Assembly: GCA_019240525.1 (NCBI GenBank)
Contig: JAFAYE010000001.1
Coordinates: forward strand, 1,647,300-1,711,299
Reading direction: 5' to 3'
DNA from: Candidatus Eremiobacterota bacterium
GTDB taxonomy: Bacteria > Vulcanimicrobiota > Vulcanimicrobiia > Vulcanimicrobiales > Vulcanimicrobiaceae
Length of the DNA stretch: 64,000 nucleotides
Shown: piece after piece, positions 25,202 through 33,695 of the stretch
Layout of the letters: the number at the start of each line of letters is the position of its first letter
Position numbering within the stretch: position 1 is the first letter of the stretch
Notes under the pieces: model-generated
Databases searched by the model: none
Told to the model about the DNA's origin: nothing
Seen by the model: only the letters and a program-made list of their open reading frames with translations
Program-made: the position numbers and the translations under genes

Positions 25202-25229
25202 ATCATAGCAAGATCCATAGTAAAGTCAA
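25202..25229 (-). promoter_or_regulatory. Sigma70-type promoter for mobC-relaxase
   Basis: On the minus strand: TTGACT (25229-25224), a 16-bp spacer, TATGAT (25207-25202). The motif TCATAGCAA occurs here and again near 25251, on the side of the divergent gene, so the region may be co-regulated. Confidence 0.6.
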
Positions 25230-25273
25230 TCATTTCATATGGATGCAAGTTCATAGCAATAACGAGGTAACCA

Positions 25274-25615
25274 ATGCTGTCGGATGAGTTGATCGCAAAG
25301 ATCGGCGATTGCATTGACGCCATGCCACCGAAGCCGGCGTCACGCCGCGAGCTCGATGTGCTGGTCTCGCGCATCGAGGGAAAGATTCGTGCAGCGCAAG
25401 AGCGCGGAGCCACATATGCTGAGATCGCCACACAGATAAGCGAGAGCGGCTACCCGATCAAGGCCAACGCGTTGCGCATCGCCGTGCAGCGTCGCCGCAG
25501 GCAACGGTCAGACGTAAAGGATCCGGGCCGAAGAAGCGCCGCGCGACGTTCGCCGCCACGGGCGCGTGACAGCGGTGTTGCCGCGGCGCAGCCGGCGGAC
25601 TCAAAACGGACATGA
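25274..25615 (+). CDS. Conserved-type conjugation-region hypothetical protein
   Basis: 113 residues, ATG after GAGGTAACCA. It has the ERGATYAEIATQISESGYPI and KANALRIAVQRRRR pattern common in small proteins encoded divergently from mobilization genes on plasmids and ICEs: a helical region that resembles an HTH, with a basic tail. The C-terminus is low complexity. It may bind the oriT/mob promoter region; not demonstrated. The next gene overlaps by 4 bp. Confidence 0.68.
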   Translation: MLSDELIAKIGDCIDAMPPKPASRRELDVLVSRIEGKIRAAQERGATYAEIATQISESGYPIKANALRIAVQRRRRQRSDVKDPGRRSAARRSPPRARDSGVAAAQPADSKRT

Positions 25616-26004
25616 AACCGCGATGGTATTGGTGCGTCGCGGTCACGCTCGTGATACTCGGCGGATGCGGCCATGGATCTGGCGACGCTCTGCTTGGGAA
25701 ATGGACGAATCATCACCTGGAGGCGACGCAGCCTGCGATCGTGTCAATCGAGTTCTTGCCGAAGAACACGGTGACGATCAATGCAATCGATGCGTTCGCA
25801 GCAACGGGCTGGCATTCGCCAACGACGTCGACCGGCCAGTATGAAGTCGTCGCTCCAAACAGGCTCAAGATCACCGAAGAGCTCAGCAGCGCGATGTTCA
25901 ACTATCACATCGACGGTATGCGGCTTGTGCTCTCCGGTGATGGCCTAGCGCAGCTTCTGGGCAAGGCGGAAGCGCCGCAGACTCTCGATAAGACGAGTCA
26001 GTGA
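25612..26004 (+). CDS. Predicted lipoprotein
   Basis: 130 residues with a signal sequence and lipobox (VTLVILGGC, Cys at about 19). The mature part is a small beta-rich domain (ALLGKWTNHHLEAT, VSIEFLPKNTVTIN, GQYEVVAPNRLKITEEL, YHIDGMRLVLSGDG), resembling lipocalin-like or DUF-type 'G-K-W' lipoproteins. It starts within the stop of the previous gene (ATGA). Could be an exclusion or surface protein of the element; function unknown. Confidence 0.75.
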   Translation: MKPRWYWCVAVTLVILGGCGHGSGDALLGKWTNHHLEATQPAIVSIEFLPKNTVTINAIDAFAATGWHSPTTSTGQYEVVAPNRLKITEELSSAMFNYHIDGMRLVLSGDGLAQLLGKAEAPQTLDKTSQ

Positions 26005-26037
26005 AATGGCCCGCGCACGCCGCGAGCGAGAGGAGCG

Positions 26038-26262
26038 TTACAGGAAGGCGTCGCGCCTAAGCGCGGCCTTCGCCTCGGCGATGCGCTGGGCGTGCATGCG
26101 GCAGGTCGCGCACTCGAACGCATCAGTATCGCAATCGCTGCGGTGAGCGTCGCGCGCGGCGCCACGAATCGCAAGCTCGCGTGCGGCATGGAGGAACTCC
26201 GCACTGATGCTGCGGAGGAGGGTGCCCCGGTTTCGCGCCGGGGGCGCCTTGTTATTCGTCAC
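26038..26262 (-). CDS. Small CxxC protein
   Basis: 74 residues from a GTG that overlaps the preceding stop (GTGA). It is helical and basic, with DAFECATCRMHAQR near the C-terminus. The coupled start also fixes the true end of the frameshifted gene upstream. Function unknown. Confidence 0.6.
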   Translation of the reverse strand: MTNNKAPPARNRGTLLRSISAEFLHAARELAIRGAARDAHRSDCDTDAFECATCRMHAQRIAEAKAALRRDAFL

Positions 26263-26861
26263 GCATCCCCGGCGTCGACGGTGGCCGCGAGGTCGAACTC
26301 GTCGCCGCATTCCGTGCAGGCACCGCGACGGATCGTCCTCGTCTTCGTGGATCGGCGTCAGCGTGACGTTCTTCGGGCCGATTGGATCGTCAACGACGTT
26401 GTAGCCGACCAATATCGACTCATCGAGTCCCTTGCGGCCTATTGTCCCGCCGGCTCCGACATAGTCGCGTTCTTCGACCGGCGCGAACAGTTCCAAGGCG
26501 CGCTCGGTCGCGAGGTGGGAGCTGATCTCGCCGATGATGTCGCCGAGTTGCTTGGTAAACTTTGAGACCTTCGGCTCGTTGTCGGCGCCATATTTGAACT
26601 GGCGCGCGCCTATGGCCGCGAAGCGGCCTGGAGGTGCTGCAGGTCGCGCAGCAGCGTGTGGTCGATGCGATCGGCACGGCCGTATTCGCCCTCGAACTGG
26701 CGGATGCGCTCATCGCGCTCTGCTCGCGCTTCGTGGTAGATCTCTTGGGCACGCTGCTTGAGCAGCTTGTTCGCGTCGGAACGGCTGATCGTCGGCAGTG
26801 CCGACGGCTCAACCGTCGCAAGCGCGGTGCCGTTCGAGTTGGACGTGCGGTTTCGTGGCAT
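26259..26861 (-). pseudogene. Hypothetical gene broken by two frameshifts (or two sequence errors)
   Basis: The reading starts well (MPRNRTSNSNGTALATVEPS, ribosome site AAGGAGA) and runs to LLRDLQHLQ. It must then shift frame near 26622-26630 to continue as RFAAIGARQFKYGADNEP through VTLTPIHEDEDD, and shift back near 26330 to end in RRGACTECGDEFDLAATVD and a TGA at 26259. Joined, it would be about 200 residues with an end zinc-ribbon-like CxxC. The first shift lies in GGCCGC-ttc-GCGGCC, a perfect hairpin prone to sequencing or replication slips. No family recognised. Confidence 0.65.
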
Positions 26862-26957
26862 GGTCGTCTCCTTTTTCTGACGTGAGGGATATGAGAACGC
26901 GCCGCGGCGCCCACCAGTCGGACGCCGCAGCGAGGATCTATCGGTCGCGCCGCTTCT

Positions 26958-27494
26958 TTACGCGGCGAGGCTTACACGGGACGCGGCCAGCTTGTAGCCG
27001 ACGCCGTGAACGGTTTGGATGAGCCTTGCGCCGAGACAGTGCCGGAGGCGCGCGATGTGGACGTCGACGGTACGCTCGTCGCCGTCGTAGTCGCGTGGCC
27101 ATACACAATCGAGCAGGTGCGCGCGTGAAAAGACCTGACCGGGATGGCGCGCGAGGATCTCGAGCAGCCCGAACTCGCGAGGCTTCAGATCGAGCTCGCG
27201 CCCGCCGAGGCGAACCGCGCGATGCATAACGTCAACGACCAGGCTGCCCACGACGATGGGCTCCGGCGCAACTGCCAAAGGGCCAATTTCCGAAGACAGT
27301 GCGATGCTGTAGCCCGCACGCTCGAACATGAGCGCTGCGTGCCTAACGCAGTCGAATCGCAGGGGATTATCACCCCGGTAGGTTATGTCAGCAACTGCGC
27401 GGATTTCGTCATCGCGAAGCGATCGCGTGGTGAACCGGTCGCGTTGCGGCCGCTCGGCCTCATCGCTTGTGATTTCATGGAACGTCGTAATCAT
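26958..27494 (-). CDS. OmpR/PhoB-type winged-helix DNA-binding protein without receiver domain
   Basis: 178 residues, ATG 27494 after GGAG. The C-terminal about 100 residues form the Trans_reg_C winged helix: LDLKPREFGLLEILARHPGQ, VFSRAHLLDCVW, DERTVDVHIARLRHCLG and IQTVHGVGYKL. The N-terminal half has no phosphoacceptor Asp motif and is not a normal receiver. It probably acts as a stand-alone regulator of the element. Same strand as the neighbouring accessory genes. Confidence 0.85.
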   Translation of the reverse strand: MITTFHEITSDEAERPQRDRFTTRSLRDDEIRAVADITYRGDNPLRFDCVRHAALMFERAGYSIALSSEIGPLAVAPEPIVVGSLVVDVMHRAVRLGGRELDLKPREFGLLEILARHPGQVFSRAHLLDCVWPRDYDGDERTVDVHIARLRHCLGARLIQTVHGVGYKLAASRVSLAA

Positions 27495-27571
27495 CGGGAC
27501 TTCTCCAAAAGTGTAAAAAAACGAAGAGCCCGCCATTAGGCGAGCTCTCGTGAAGTTTTGTAAAGCCGGTG

Positions 27572-28012
27572 CTACGCAGCGTTGCGGCGGCGTCGCCCGC
27601 GCGCTTGCTCACGCGCTTCGAACTCCGACGCGTCGAAGGTCGCGGGGTCTTCGCCGGGCTGCTCGACATCGTCGAGCGGATGCACGCCAAGAACGCGGCG
27701 CACCGCGTAGCCGGCACCGAGAAGTTTAGAGGCTTCGCTGCGGTCGAGCTCGTCGATCAGAAGCGGCTTTTCCGCTGGATCGATACCCCACGCGAGGGCG
27801 CCCGTCCCGTCGGCCACCATGGCCTGAAGCGCTTCGCGCATTCCGACCGTCGGCCGCGTTACGTGGTAGAGCTCAGCGACGGCATTTGCGTGATCATTCC
27901 CGTCGTGGAAGATCCATTCACGCGTTACCGGATTCCACACGCCCCCGTTGGCTTTCATTGCTGCGCGGCAGTAAACGGTTCGTTCGTCTTTGATCGTATA
28001 GAGATTAGACAT
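27572..28012 (-). CDS. Hypothetical protein with DUF5710-like N-terminus
   Basis: 146 residues starting MSNLYTIKDERTVYCRAAMK after AAAGGAGA. The N-terminal about 35 residues (ANGGVWNPVTREWIFHDG) resemble small 'GG-W-N-x-K-W' modules found in accessory proteins of conjugative elements. The middle contains VGMREALQAMVADGTGALAW and the C-terminus is Arg/Glu-rich. Function unknown; commonly seen type of ICE/plasmid passenger. Confidence 0.7.
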   Translation of the reverse strand: MSNLYTIKDERTVYCRAAMKANGGVWNPVTREWIFHDGNDHANAVAELYHVTRPTVGMREALQAMVADGTGALAWGIDPAEKPLLIDELDRSEASKLLGAGYAVRRVLGVHPLDDVEQPGEDPATFDASEFEAREQARGRRRRNAA

Positions 28013-29039
28013 CGTAGATTCTCCTTTCGCGCTCGAGGCGCTTGCCGTTGATGGGTCCGGCACAGCCGCGACCGGCGAGGCGCGCAAGGGCGAAGCGAAG
28101 CGGAGAGGCGTGGACCGGAGCGCAGTAAGGACCGAAAGCCGGTCCTTGCACGAATCGACGGGCGTGGGTAGTATCCTTAAACAACGGCAAGCGCCTCAAG
28201 TGCGAAACGAGCCATATCATGTGGCCAACACCCAACCGCTTCGGCTTAGCAATGGAGCGGGCCGAAAGCTTTTCTTGATCGTCAAACCGCCTTCAGCGTC
28301 GCTCCGTCAGTTTTGACCCATGAGATGCTTCACTACGCTTCGGCGGCTTCCACGCCGGTTTCGTCACTCAACGCAAGAGATCAAGTAGTGGATCGTTACG
28401 TTGCCGGTTCTTCATTGGTAATCCAATCCGAGATACCGAGGAACTTCGCGATGTCAACCAATCGCTTTAGAGAAGCATCGGCCAAATGCTGATTCGATGT
28501 TTTGAAACGTACCTGTTCGAAGGGCAGCCCTTCGTTCTTGTACGCAACTGACTGCCTAAGTCGAGTCGGCGCAGATGTTTTTCAGGCGTTTGGCTTACGC
28601 AGGCGTATATTCCGCATCTCTCGAAAGGCTCGACGGTTAATCGGACCCATCGGAAAATGGATCGGCTCCATTAAGGAAAGAGATATATATCTCTTTTTTG
28701 AAGACTTTACATTTCTATCGCCAACCTGGAAGCGATTGCCCTCGCGAAGGGCAAGACGCATGTTGCGCAGCGATGGTATACCTGAAATCAGTAAGGGATG
28801 GGTGTGTCCAAGAAGCGCATTTGCGGCACACTCGCGACTCCACTATAACGAGCCGCGGGCCCTTGCTCACAGTAATATAAGCCACGCGATAACCAAGAAA
28901 GGCCTGCTGCCCAGATCGCGTGGCGTCAAACAATGGGGCACCTCAGAAAAGGAGCATAGTAACGTGAAAGGCAGCATCTTTAGCATTTCCATATCGAGGA
29001 CGGCGGCGGCAGACGGTATGCACACACGCGGCTATCGCG
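28013..29039. other. Region with a possible decayed gene
   Basis: No intact gene. A long plus-strand frame at 28502-29062 is Arg/Ser-rich with unnatural composition and I do not accept it. On the minus strand, 28671-28396 reads like one protein interrupted by a TGA (see separate entry). Confidence 0.5.
28396..28671 (-). pseudogene. Possible remnant gene interrupted by an in-frame stop
   Basis: From an ATG at 28671 the frame reads MEPIHFPMGPINRRAFREM to a TGA, then continues in the same frame without another stop as APTRLRQSVAYKNEGLP, FEQVRFKTSNQHLADASLKR and LVDIAKFLGISDWITNE to a TAA at 28396. The second part has natural composition, but no start codon of its own. I take it as a likely nonsense-mutated or truncated gene; no family recognised. 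Confidence 0.35.
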
Positions 29040-30077
29040 TTGCTCGCGGGTTGCAGCGGTAGCAGCGCGTCACTGTCTTCGACGCCCGCGCCAGGCCTAA
29101 ATCCAGCATCGATGGGTAGCCATGCCTTGGGCGTTCAGAATCTCCATGATGCTATACACTACACCTCGATCGAGCCGCCGCGGGTGCAACGCGATACTCG
29201 AAAGTCCCACATTTCAGTCGACGCCAAATCGGCGCATCCGCTTCTCTTTGTGTCCGACGATAAGACGTATGATGTTTATATCTTCAGCATGCCGAAGCTC
29301 GATCTCAAAGGAACCCTCACCGGCTTCAACGATCCACAGGGCATGTGTAGCGATAAATATGGTAACGTATGGATTACGAACGCCGAAGACTACAAAGTTG
29401 TCCAGTACTCTCACAGCGGCACTTTCCTTAAGAGCTTGACCGACCGTAACGGGTATCCCGTTGGGTGCGCCGTGAATGATTCAACCGGTGACCTTGCCGT
29501 TACCAATATCTTCGACCAATCGGGAAACGCTAGCGTCGATGTTTATGCAGATGCGCGTGGAAAGCCCACCGTGTATAGCAATGCTACACAAATTGAAAAC
29601 TTCTTCGCTGCCTACGATAACAAAGGTGACCTCTACGTTGATGGATTTAGCAGTTCTGGTTTCTCGCTCTCCGAGATTCGCAGCGGCAGCAGTAAAATGA
29701 AGACGCTCAGCATCAGCGGCGGTACTATCTACTTTCCAGGCGGAGTGAACTGGAGCAAAGCGACTGGTTTGGTCATCGGCGACCAAGATTGGAATAACGC
29801 TCCGGAATCCTGGCAGTATGCGCTTTCAGTTTCTGGCTCGACCGCAACGATCACGGGCTCGACTCCGCTTACGAATTACGAGGGCGGCGCTTGCGATGTC
29901 GATCAAGGTACGATCTCCTCATCTGGCAACTACTTTTTCGGAGAATGTGCGCTAATCACCACGGCCAATGCCGGCACAGTGGATCAGTGGACGTATCCGG
30001 CGGGAGGCGCGCCGGTTAACTACACCACGAACGTTACGAGCCCCATCGCCGCAGTCATCAGCGAGATGAAGAAATAA
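29040..30077 (+). CDS. NHL-like beta-propeller lipoprotein (start uncertain)
   Basis: About 345 residues with repeats of propeller blades: LLFVSDDKTYDVYIFSMP, GMCSDKYGNVWITNAEDYKV, VGCAVNDSTGDLAVTNIF, and later YVDGFSSSGFSLSEI. It begins near a lipobox (ALLAGCSGSS), but the signal peptide lacks a start codon in this frame. A GTG at 28964 opens a signal-like segment in another frame, so a one-base slip in the CACACACG tract near 29020-29027 is likely; otherwise TTG 29040 is used. Probably a surface lipoprotein. A sedolisin lipoprotein follows 38 bp downstream. Confidence 0.7.
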   Translation: MLAGCSGSSASLSSTPAPGLNPASMGSHALGVQNLHDAIHYTSIEPPRVQRDTRKSHISVDAKSAHPLLFVSDDKTYDVYIFSMPKLDLKGTLTGFNDPQGMCSDKYGNVWITNAEDYKVVQYSHSGTFLKSLTDRNGYPVGCAVNDSTGDLAVTNIFDQSGNASVDVYADARGKPTVYSNATQIENFFAAYDNKGDLYVDGFSSSGFSLSEIRSGSSKMKTLSISGGTIYFPGGVNWSKATGLVIGDQDWNNAPESWQYALSVSGSTATITGSTPLTNYEGGACDVDQGTISSSGNYFFGECALITTANAGTVDQWTYPAGGAPVNYTTNVTSPIAAVISEMKK

Positions 30078-30115
30078 CTGGCGAAACCTAAGCAAAAAGG
30101 GAGCCGTGAACAGCT

Positions 30116-31381
30116 TTGAAGAGACCGCGCGAAGTTAAAACGTTGCTCGGCCAGGCGCTCGCGATTGGTGCGATTGCACTCGTAGCGGGCTGTGGCGCAG
30201 AAACGCCGATTGGGTCGCCGACTGTTCTGTTTAAAAAAGACTCTCAGCACATTGTACCGCAGTGGGAAACGAGGCATCTCGCACGCGCCGTGTGCCCGCA
30301 GGTAATCGGAAAACCCACTTGCTTTGCGCTTCAGGTCCTGAAAAACGGCATCAGACCGCTTTGCTCACCTTCAGGGAGTCGCGGCTGGACGGCGATTCAG
30401 ATCGAAGCCGCATACAGTCTCACCGGATACTTGGCCGGTGGATCGGGGACGAACGTCGCTCTTATCGAAGTCGGCGACCTCGCGGGTGCGTCATCGGATC
30501 TTGCAACGTACCGTACGCAATATGGACTCGGCGCGGCCAATCTAACGAAGTACAATGAAAACGGAAAAAGGTCGAACTATCCGCCGGGCTGTGGTGACTA
30601 CGACTGGTGCGTCGAGACAGATCTTGATATGGATATGGTCTCTGCGACATGTCCAAAATGCAATATCCTTCTCATTGAAGCCAAGGCCGGAGTCAAGGAT
30701 CTGGAGGCAGCCGAAGCCTCGGCCGTCAAGCTGGGCGCGACAATTGTCAGCAATAGCTGGGGCTGCTACGCTAGCTACGACTGCGGCGATCCTAACTTTC
30801 CGAATTACTTCGACACGCCGCACATCACGTATATGGCTGCGACGGGCGATACCGGCTATGGCAGCTTGTCTAGTCCGGCGGTGCTGAGCACCGTGATTGC
30901 GGTCGGCGGTACGCAACTCGAGCTTAGCGGCGGAAACTACAGCGAAAGTATTTGGGACGATACAAGTGCGGGTTGCGCGGACCCACAGAACGTCGGCGGC
31001 TCGGGCGTTAGTAAGCCGCCCTGGCAGCGCGATCCCGATTGCACATACCGTACCGTTGGCGACATATCGGCGGAGGCGGGCTGCTCGCCTGGTGTTGTGA
31101 TCTACGTCGGCAGCGGGGGCGGGTGGACCGCCGCGTGTGGCACGAGCGCCGCCTCCCCGCTCACAGCGGGCGTCGTGGCCCTCGCTGGTGACGCAACGGG
31201 ACACAAGGCCGGCAAAACGTTCTGGTCTTTTGACAGCAAGAGGCATAAAAAGTATTTCAATCATCCTAGCGGCACCGGGTATGGAACCTGCGGTGGTTAT
31301 CTCTGCGGTGTCGGCCGATACAAGAAGTACTATTCGGGACCGGGCGGATGGGGGACGCCAAACGGCATCAAAGGCTACTAG
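30116..31381 (+). CDS. Sedolisin-type (S53-like) serine peptidase lipoprotein
   Basis: 421 residues from a TTG start after GGGAG. The signal sequence ends in a lipobox (IALVAGC, Cys about 26). The peptidase domain shows the Glu-Asp pair in VETDLDMDMVSA, IVSNSWGCY, an oxyanion Asp in MAATGDTGYG, the strand VIAVGGTQLE, and the catalytic Ser in CGTSAASPLTAGVVAL (Cys replaces the first Ser of the usual SGTS). Many Cys residues suggest disulfides. No long propeptide is visible. Likely acts outside the cytoplasm, anchored by lipid; subtilase-like S8 is the less likely alternative. Confidence 0.85.
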   Translation: MKRPREVKTLLGQALAIGAIALVAGCGAETPIGSPTVLFKKDSQHIVPQWETRHLARAVCPQVIGKPTCFALQVLKNGIRPLCSPSGSRGWTAIQIEAAYSLTGYLAGGSGTNVALIEVGDLAGASSDLATYRTQYGLGAANLTKYNENGKRSNYPPGCGDYDWCVETDLDMDMVSATCPKCNILLIEAKAGVKDLEAAEASAVKLGATIVSNSWGCYASYDCGDPNFPNYFDTPHITYMAATGDTGYGSLSSPAVLSTVIAVGGTQLELSGGNYSESIWDDTSAGCADPQNVGGSGVSKPPWQRDPDCTYRTVGDISAEAGCSPGVVIYVGSGGGWTAACGTSAASPLTAGVVALAGDATGHKAGKTFWSFDSKRHKKYFNHPSGTGYGTCGGYLCGVGRYKKYYSGPGGWGTPNGIKGY

Positions 31382-31537
31382 CGAGCAATGGCGCTGATTA
31401 GCTGCGCGCTGCAATGCACCGCCGTTTGCTTTCGAATGCGCCAGTTCGGGGATCAGCTACGAGATCGCCCAGCCTAGGCGTTTATGCGGCGCCCGTCGTC
31501 CACGGTCACGCCGGGAGCCGCGTGACACGCTGAACGA

Positions 31538-31762
31538 TCATTCAGGTGGCAGTTTGGCCGAAAGATAACGATCGGCGACGTACTCGTCGGCGAGTTGACC
31601 GAGAGACTTCTTCTCGCGCCGTGCGTGCTCGCGGAGTATCGCGAGCTTAGACGGCTCTATTGTCGTCGTAATGCGGACGCGTTTCGGACGCCCTAACTTT
31701 GGGCGCCCGGCGGCCAGCCGGCGCTCCGCCGCGCTTTTTCCTAGCTCGTCGTTAGGACACAT
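31538..31762 (-). CDS. Ribbon-helix-helix type small protein
   Basis: 74 residues starting MCPNDELGKSAAERRLAAGR. The segment KRVRITTTIEPSKLAILREH then ARREKKSLGQLADEYVADRY has the beta-helix-helix pattern of CopG/Arc-like DNA-binding proteins. It overlaps the end of the upstream gene by 11 bp. It may be an antitoxin or plasmid-type regulator. Confidence 0.68.
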   Translation of the reverse strand: MCPNDELGKSAAERRLAAGRPKLGRPKRVRITTTIEPSKLAILREHARREKKSLGQLADEYVADRYLSAKLPPE

Positions 31763-32177
31763 GCGTGAGCTTTCTGACACAATCGTCAAAAACGTCGGCG
31801 AGCCTGATGCGGTGCTTGACGAGAATATCGCGCGTTGTTTGGCCTATCATCGTCTGCACGTGGACCCGCACTTCCGAGCCGATTCTAGGGCGTCCAACGC
31901 GTGGCGTCATGCGTTCCGCCAATTGCCGATAAAATCGCGCAGCGCCTCTAGGATCGCCCTGAACCGGCGCCGATAAGTGCTGGCGGCGGCGGCCACGCGA
32001 TCCTGCCCTCCGAAAATTGATCTCGTGGCGCATCAATTCGGCGATCGACGGCTCGCGGTCCACCGCGTCGAAGTCAACCTCATCCGGTATCTCGGGAAGG
32101 CTCACGATGATCCGGCCCTTGTGGTCTACTTGCACGCCGCGATCGCGCAGCCAGTCGAGTTCATCGTCGTAGGACAT
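31752..32177 (-). CDS. Hypothetical protein with RHH-like C-terminus
   Basis: 141 residues, ATG 32177 after GAGGAG. The N-terminus is acidic (MSYDDELDWLRDRGVQVDHK, VSLPEIPDEVDFDAVD). The C-terminus RPRIGSEVRVHVQTMIGQTT then RDILVKHRIRLADVFDDCVR again resembles an RHH module. With the overlapping small RHH gene it looks like a regulator pair; no family assigned. Confidence 0.65.
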   Translation of the reverse strand: MSYDDELDWLRDRGVQVDHKGRIIVSLPEIPDEVDFDAVDREPSIAELMRHEINFRRAGSRGRRRQHLSAPVQGDPRGAARFYRQLAERMTPRVGRPRIGSEVRVHVQTMIGQTTRDILVKHRIRLADVFDDCVRKLTHVS

Positions 32178-32227
32178 AAGAAGCAATCTCCTCTAAAGAC
32201 GGCCACGCTGGCCGGTAGCGCAAGCAG

Positions 32228-32632
32228 TCACGTTTGTCGATTTAAGCGCAACAGCAATGCCGTCGCCTCGATCTCCGTCAACGCGTCGACGCGAGCCACT
32301 CGGCCTCCCGACGTCGCGCGGATGGCCTTCGTTATCTCGATCGGATCCATGCCACGCCGCTCGAAGGTATGATTCAAGTCGCGGCGTTGCTCGTCGGAGA
32401 GTGGCGCGGAGCCAACGACGATGCGCCTGAGTATGCGATCGATGAGGTGGCTGCGCATCGCGTCGATCTCGCCACGGTATGCGCGCAGAAGGGTCGTATG
32501 GTCTTCCTCGATCCAGCGAAGATGTTTCTCCGCGAACCGAATCGCCGAGCGAAGCTGCTCGTCGTCCAGTTGCGAGTAGTCGAACGTGTTATGAGAAGTA
32601 CCGAAAGAGACGTCTGAGTCCATAGCAGCCAT
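32228..32632 (-). CDS. Hypothetical helical protein
   Basis: 134 residues (an ATG at 32623 is an equal start). Helical and charged: LDDEQLRSAIRFAEKHLRW, IDAMRSHLIDRILRRIVVGS. The C-terminal part has an HTH-like feel (GMDPIEITKAIRATSGGRVA then DALTEIEATALLLRLN). It is first in a leftward operon with the two RHH-type genes, downstream of a promoter overlapping a perfect palindrome. Confidence 0.65.
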   Translation of the reverse strand: MAAMDSDVSFGTSHNTFDYSQLDDEQLRSAIRFAEKHLRWIEEDHTTLLRAYRGEIDAMRSHLIDRILRRIVVGSAPLSDEQRRDLNHTFERRGMDPIEITKAIRATSGGRVARVDALTEIEATALLLRLNRQT

Positions 32633-32774
32633 ACCGTAGTTGCGAGCGGAAGCAAGAAGCGTGGTACTGATCGGCAGACCCAGGCTACGGCGTGAGGTGC
32701 GCTACGCCGAAGCCTAGGCTTCGATAAGGCATCGCGTGCTCTTACTACCTATATAATAGAAAACTCTCGCTAAA

Positions 32775-32796
32775 AGTCAATAGTAAACTATTGACT
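32775..32796. promoter_or_regulatory. 22-bp perfect palindromic operator between divergent genes
   Basis: AGTCAATAGT-aa-ACTATTGACT. On the minus strand TTGACT inside it serves as a -35, with TATTAT or TTATAT 16-18 bp further for the leftward operon. On the plus strand it sits about where the -35 of the repressor gene's promoter (TATTCT at 32805-32810) would be. An XRE-like protein is encoded 20 bp away. Confidence 0.8.
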
Positions 32797-32816
32797 CCTT
32801 ATGTTATTCTAAGTTG

Positions 32817-33236
32817 GTGACCGTTGCTAATTTCAGCAAGCGCTTTAAGGAGCTTGTTCGGGGTCTGAACGACACGGAACTGGGCTACATTCTCGGAGTC
32901 TCGGCCGACGCAGCACGCAAGATGCGCACCGGGGATATCAAGAGCCTCAAGCTGCAGGCGGCCTTGCGGCTGGCAAAAGCGCTCAAGGTTTCGCCTTGGT
33001 ATTTGGCGGGAGAGCCGGAGCCGGCCATCCCGCTTTCGGCGGGCCCTCCGGCGGAAGCTATGGGTCGGAAGAGGCGGCAGGGCGGGCGACGGGAGCTGGA
33101 GCGGACTCAGTTGGAGACCGCCGAGAGCACTTTGCTCCTTCACGACGAGGTGGTGGAGTTGAGCGCTCGGGTGCGTCGGCTTGAAGCCACTGTCGAAGAA
33201 TTGCAATCACAGGCAACAGCTTCGTCCTCGCCGTAA
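32817..33236 (+). CDS. XRE-like repressor with C-terminal coiled coil
   Basis: 139 residues from GTG 32817 (TTG 32814 is possible). The N-terminal HTH-like region reads FKELVRGLNDTELGYILGVS then ADAARKMRTGDIKSLKLQAA. The linker is Pro/Gly/Arg-rich, and residues about 105-133 (HDEVVELSARVRRLEATVEE) form a coiled coil for oligomerisation. The -10 TATTCT ends 6 bp before the GTG, so the mRNA is probably leaderless, as for some phage and ICE repressors. A palindrome just upstream suggests autoregulation. Confidence 0.8.
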   Translation: MTVANFSKRFKELVRGLNDTELGYILGVSADAARKMRTGDIKSLKLQAALRLAKALKVSPWYLAGEPEPAIPLSAGPPAEAMGRKRRQGGRRELERTQLETAESTLLLHDEVVELSARVRRLEATVEELQSQATASSSP

Positions 33237-33695
33237 CTAACCGGTCGTTTGGTCCGTCCGAGGCTCAGTTCCCGATCATCCTTAGGGAGGTGATCGGCGC
33301 TAAAGTTATTGCTCGAGGGTGTTCAAGGGCTCGTTTTCTTGAAGAACGTGCAGGCATGCTTGTTAGTTTCTTCACTTCGCGCCTCAACGAAGGCGCTTGC
33401 GCCGACGGCGCGGTCGGCGAGTTCGGGGCTTCGATTCTTCGCTTGCGAAACGGAGTAAGAGTGCCGCTATTACGCGCACGAGTTTTTGGCGCACCACAGC
33501 CAATCGGTTGCTCGATGGAGTCTGCGGATCGCGATCCACCCGACAAGCGTATGGGGCAAACCAGTGTGCGTCTCTAGTCATGCTGCATTACACCGTTCGG
33601 CGCTTACATTTGGTATAATAACCAAACGTGCGGCGCCTTGCATAGATGACGTGCGAGCGGATCGTCAGCATCGCAAGCTGAGCCGTCACTCGCTG

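Noticed and set aside
26420-26914. 165-codon minus-strand frame
   Set aside because: Arg/Ser-rich shadow of the frameshifted gene; the accepted frames give natural sequence.
28502-29062. 186-codon plus-strand frame before the propeller gene
   Set aside because: Composition rich in Arg/Ser with no domain. Its last part overlaps the displaced signal peptide of the propeller gene, which explains why it stays open.
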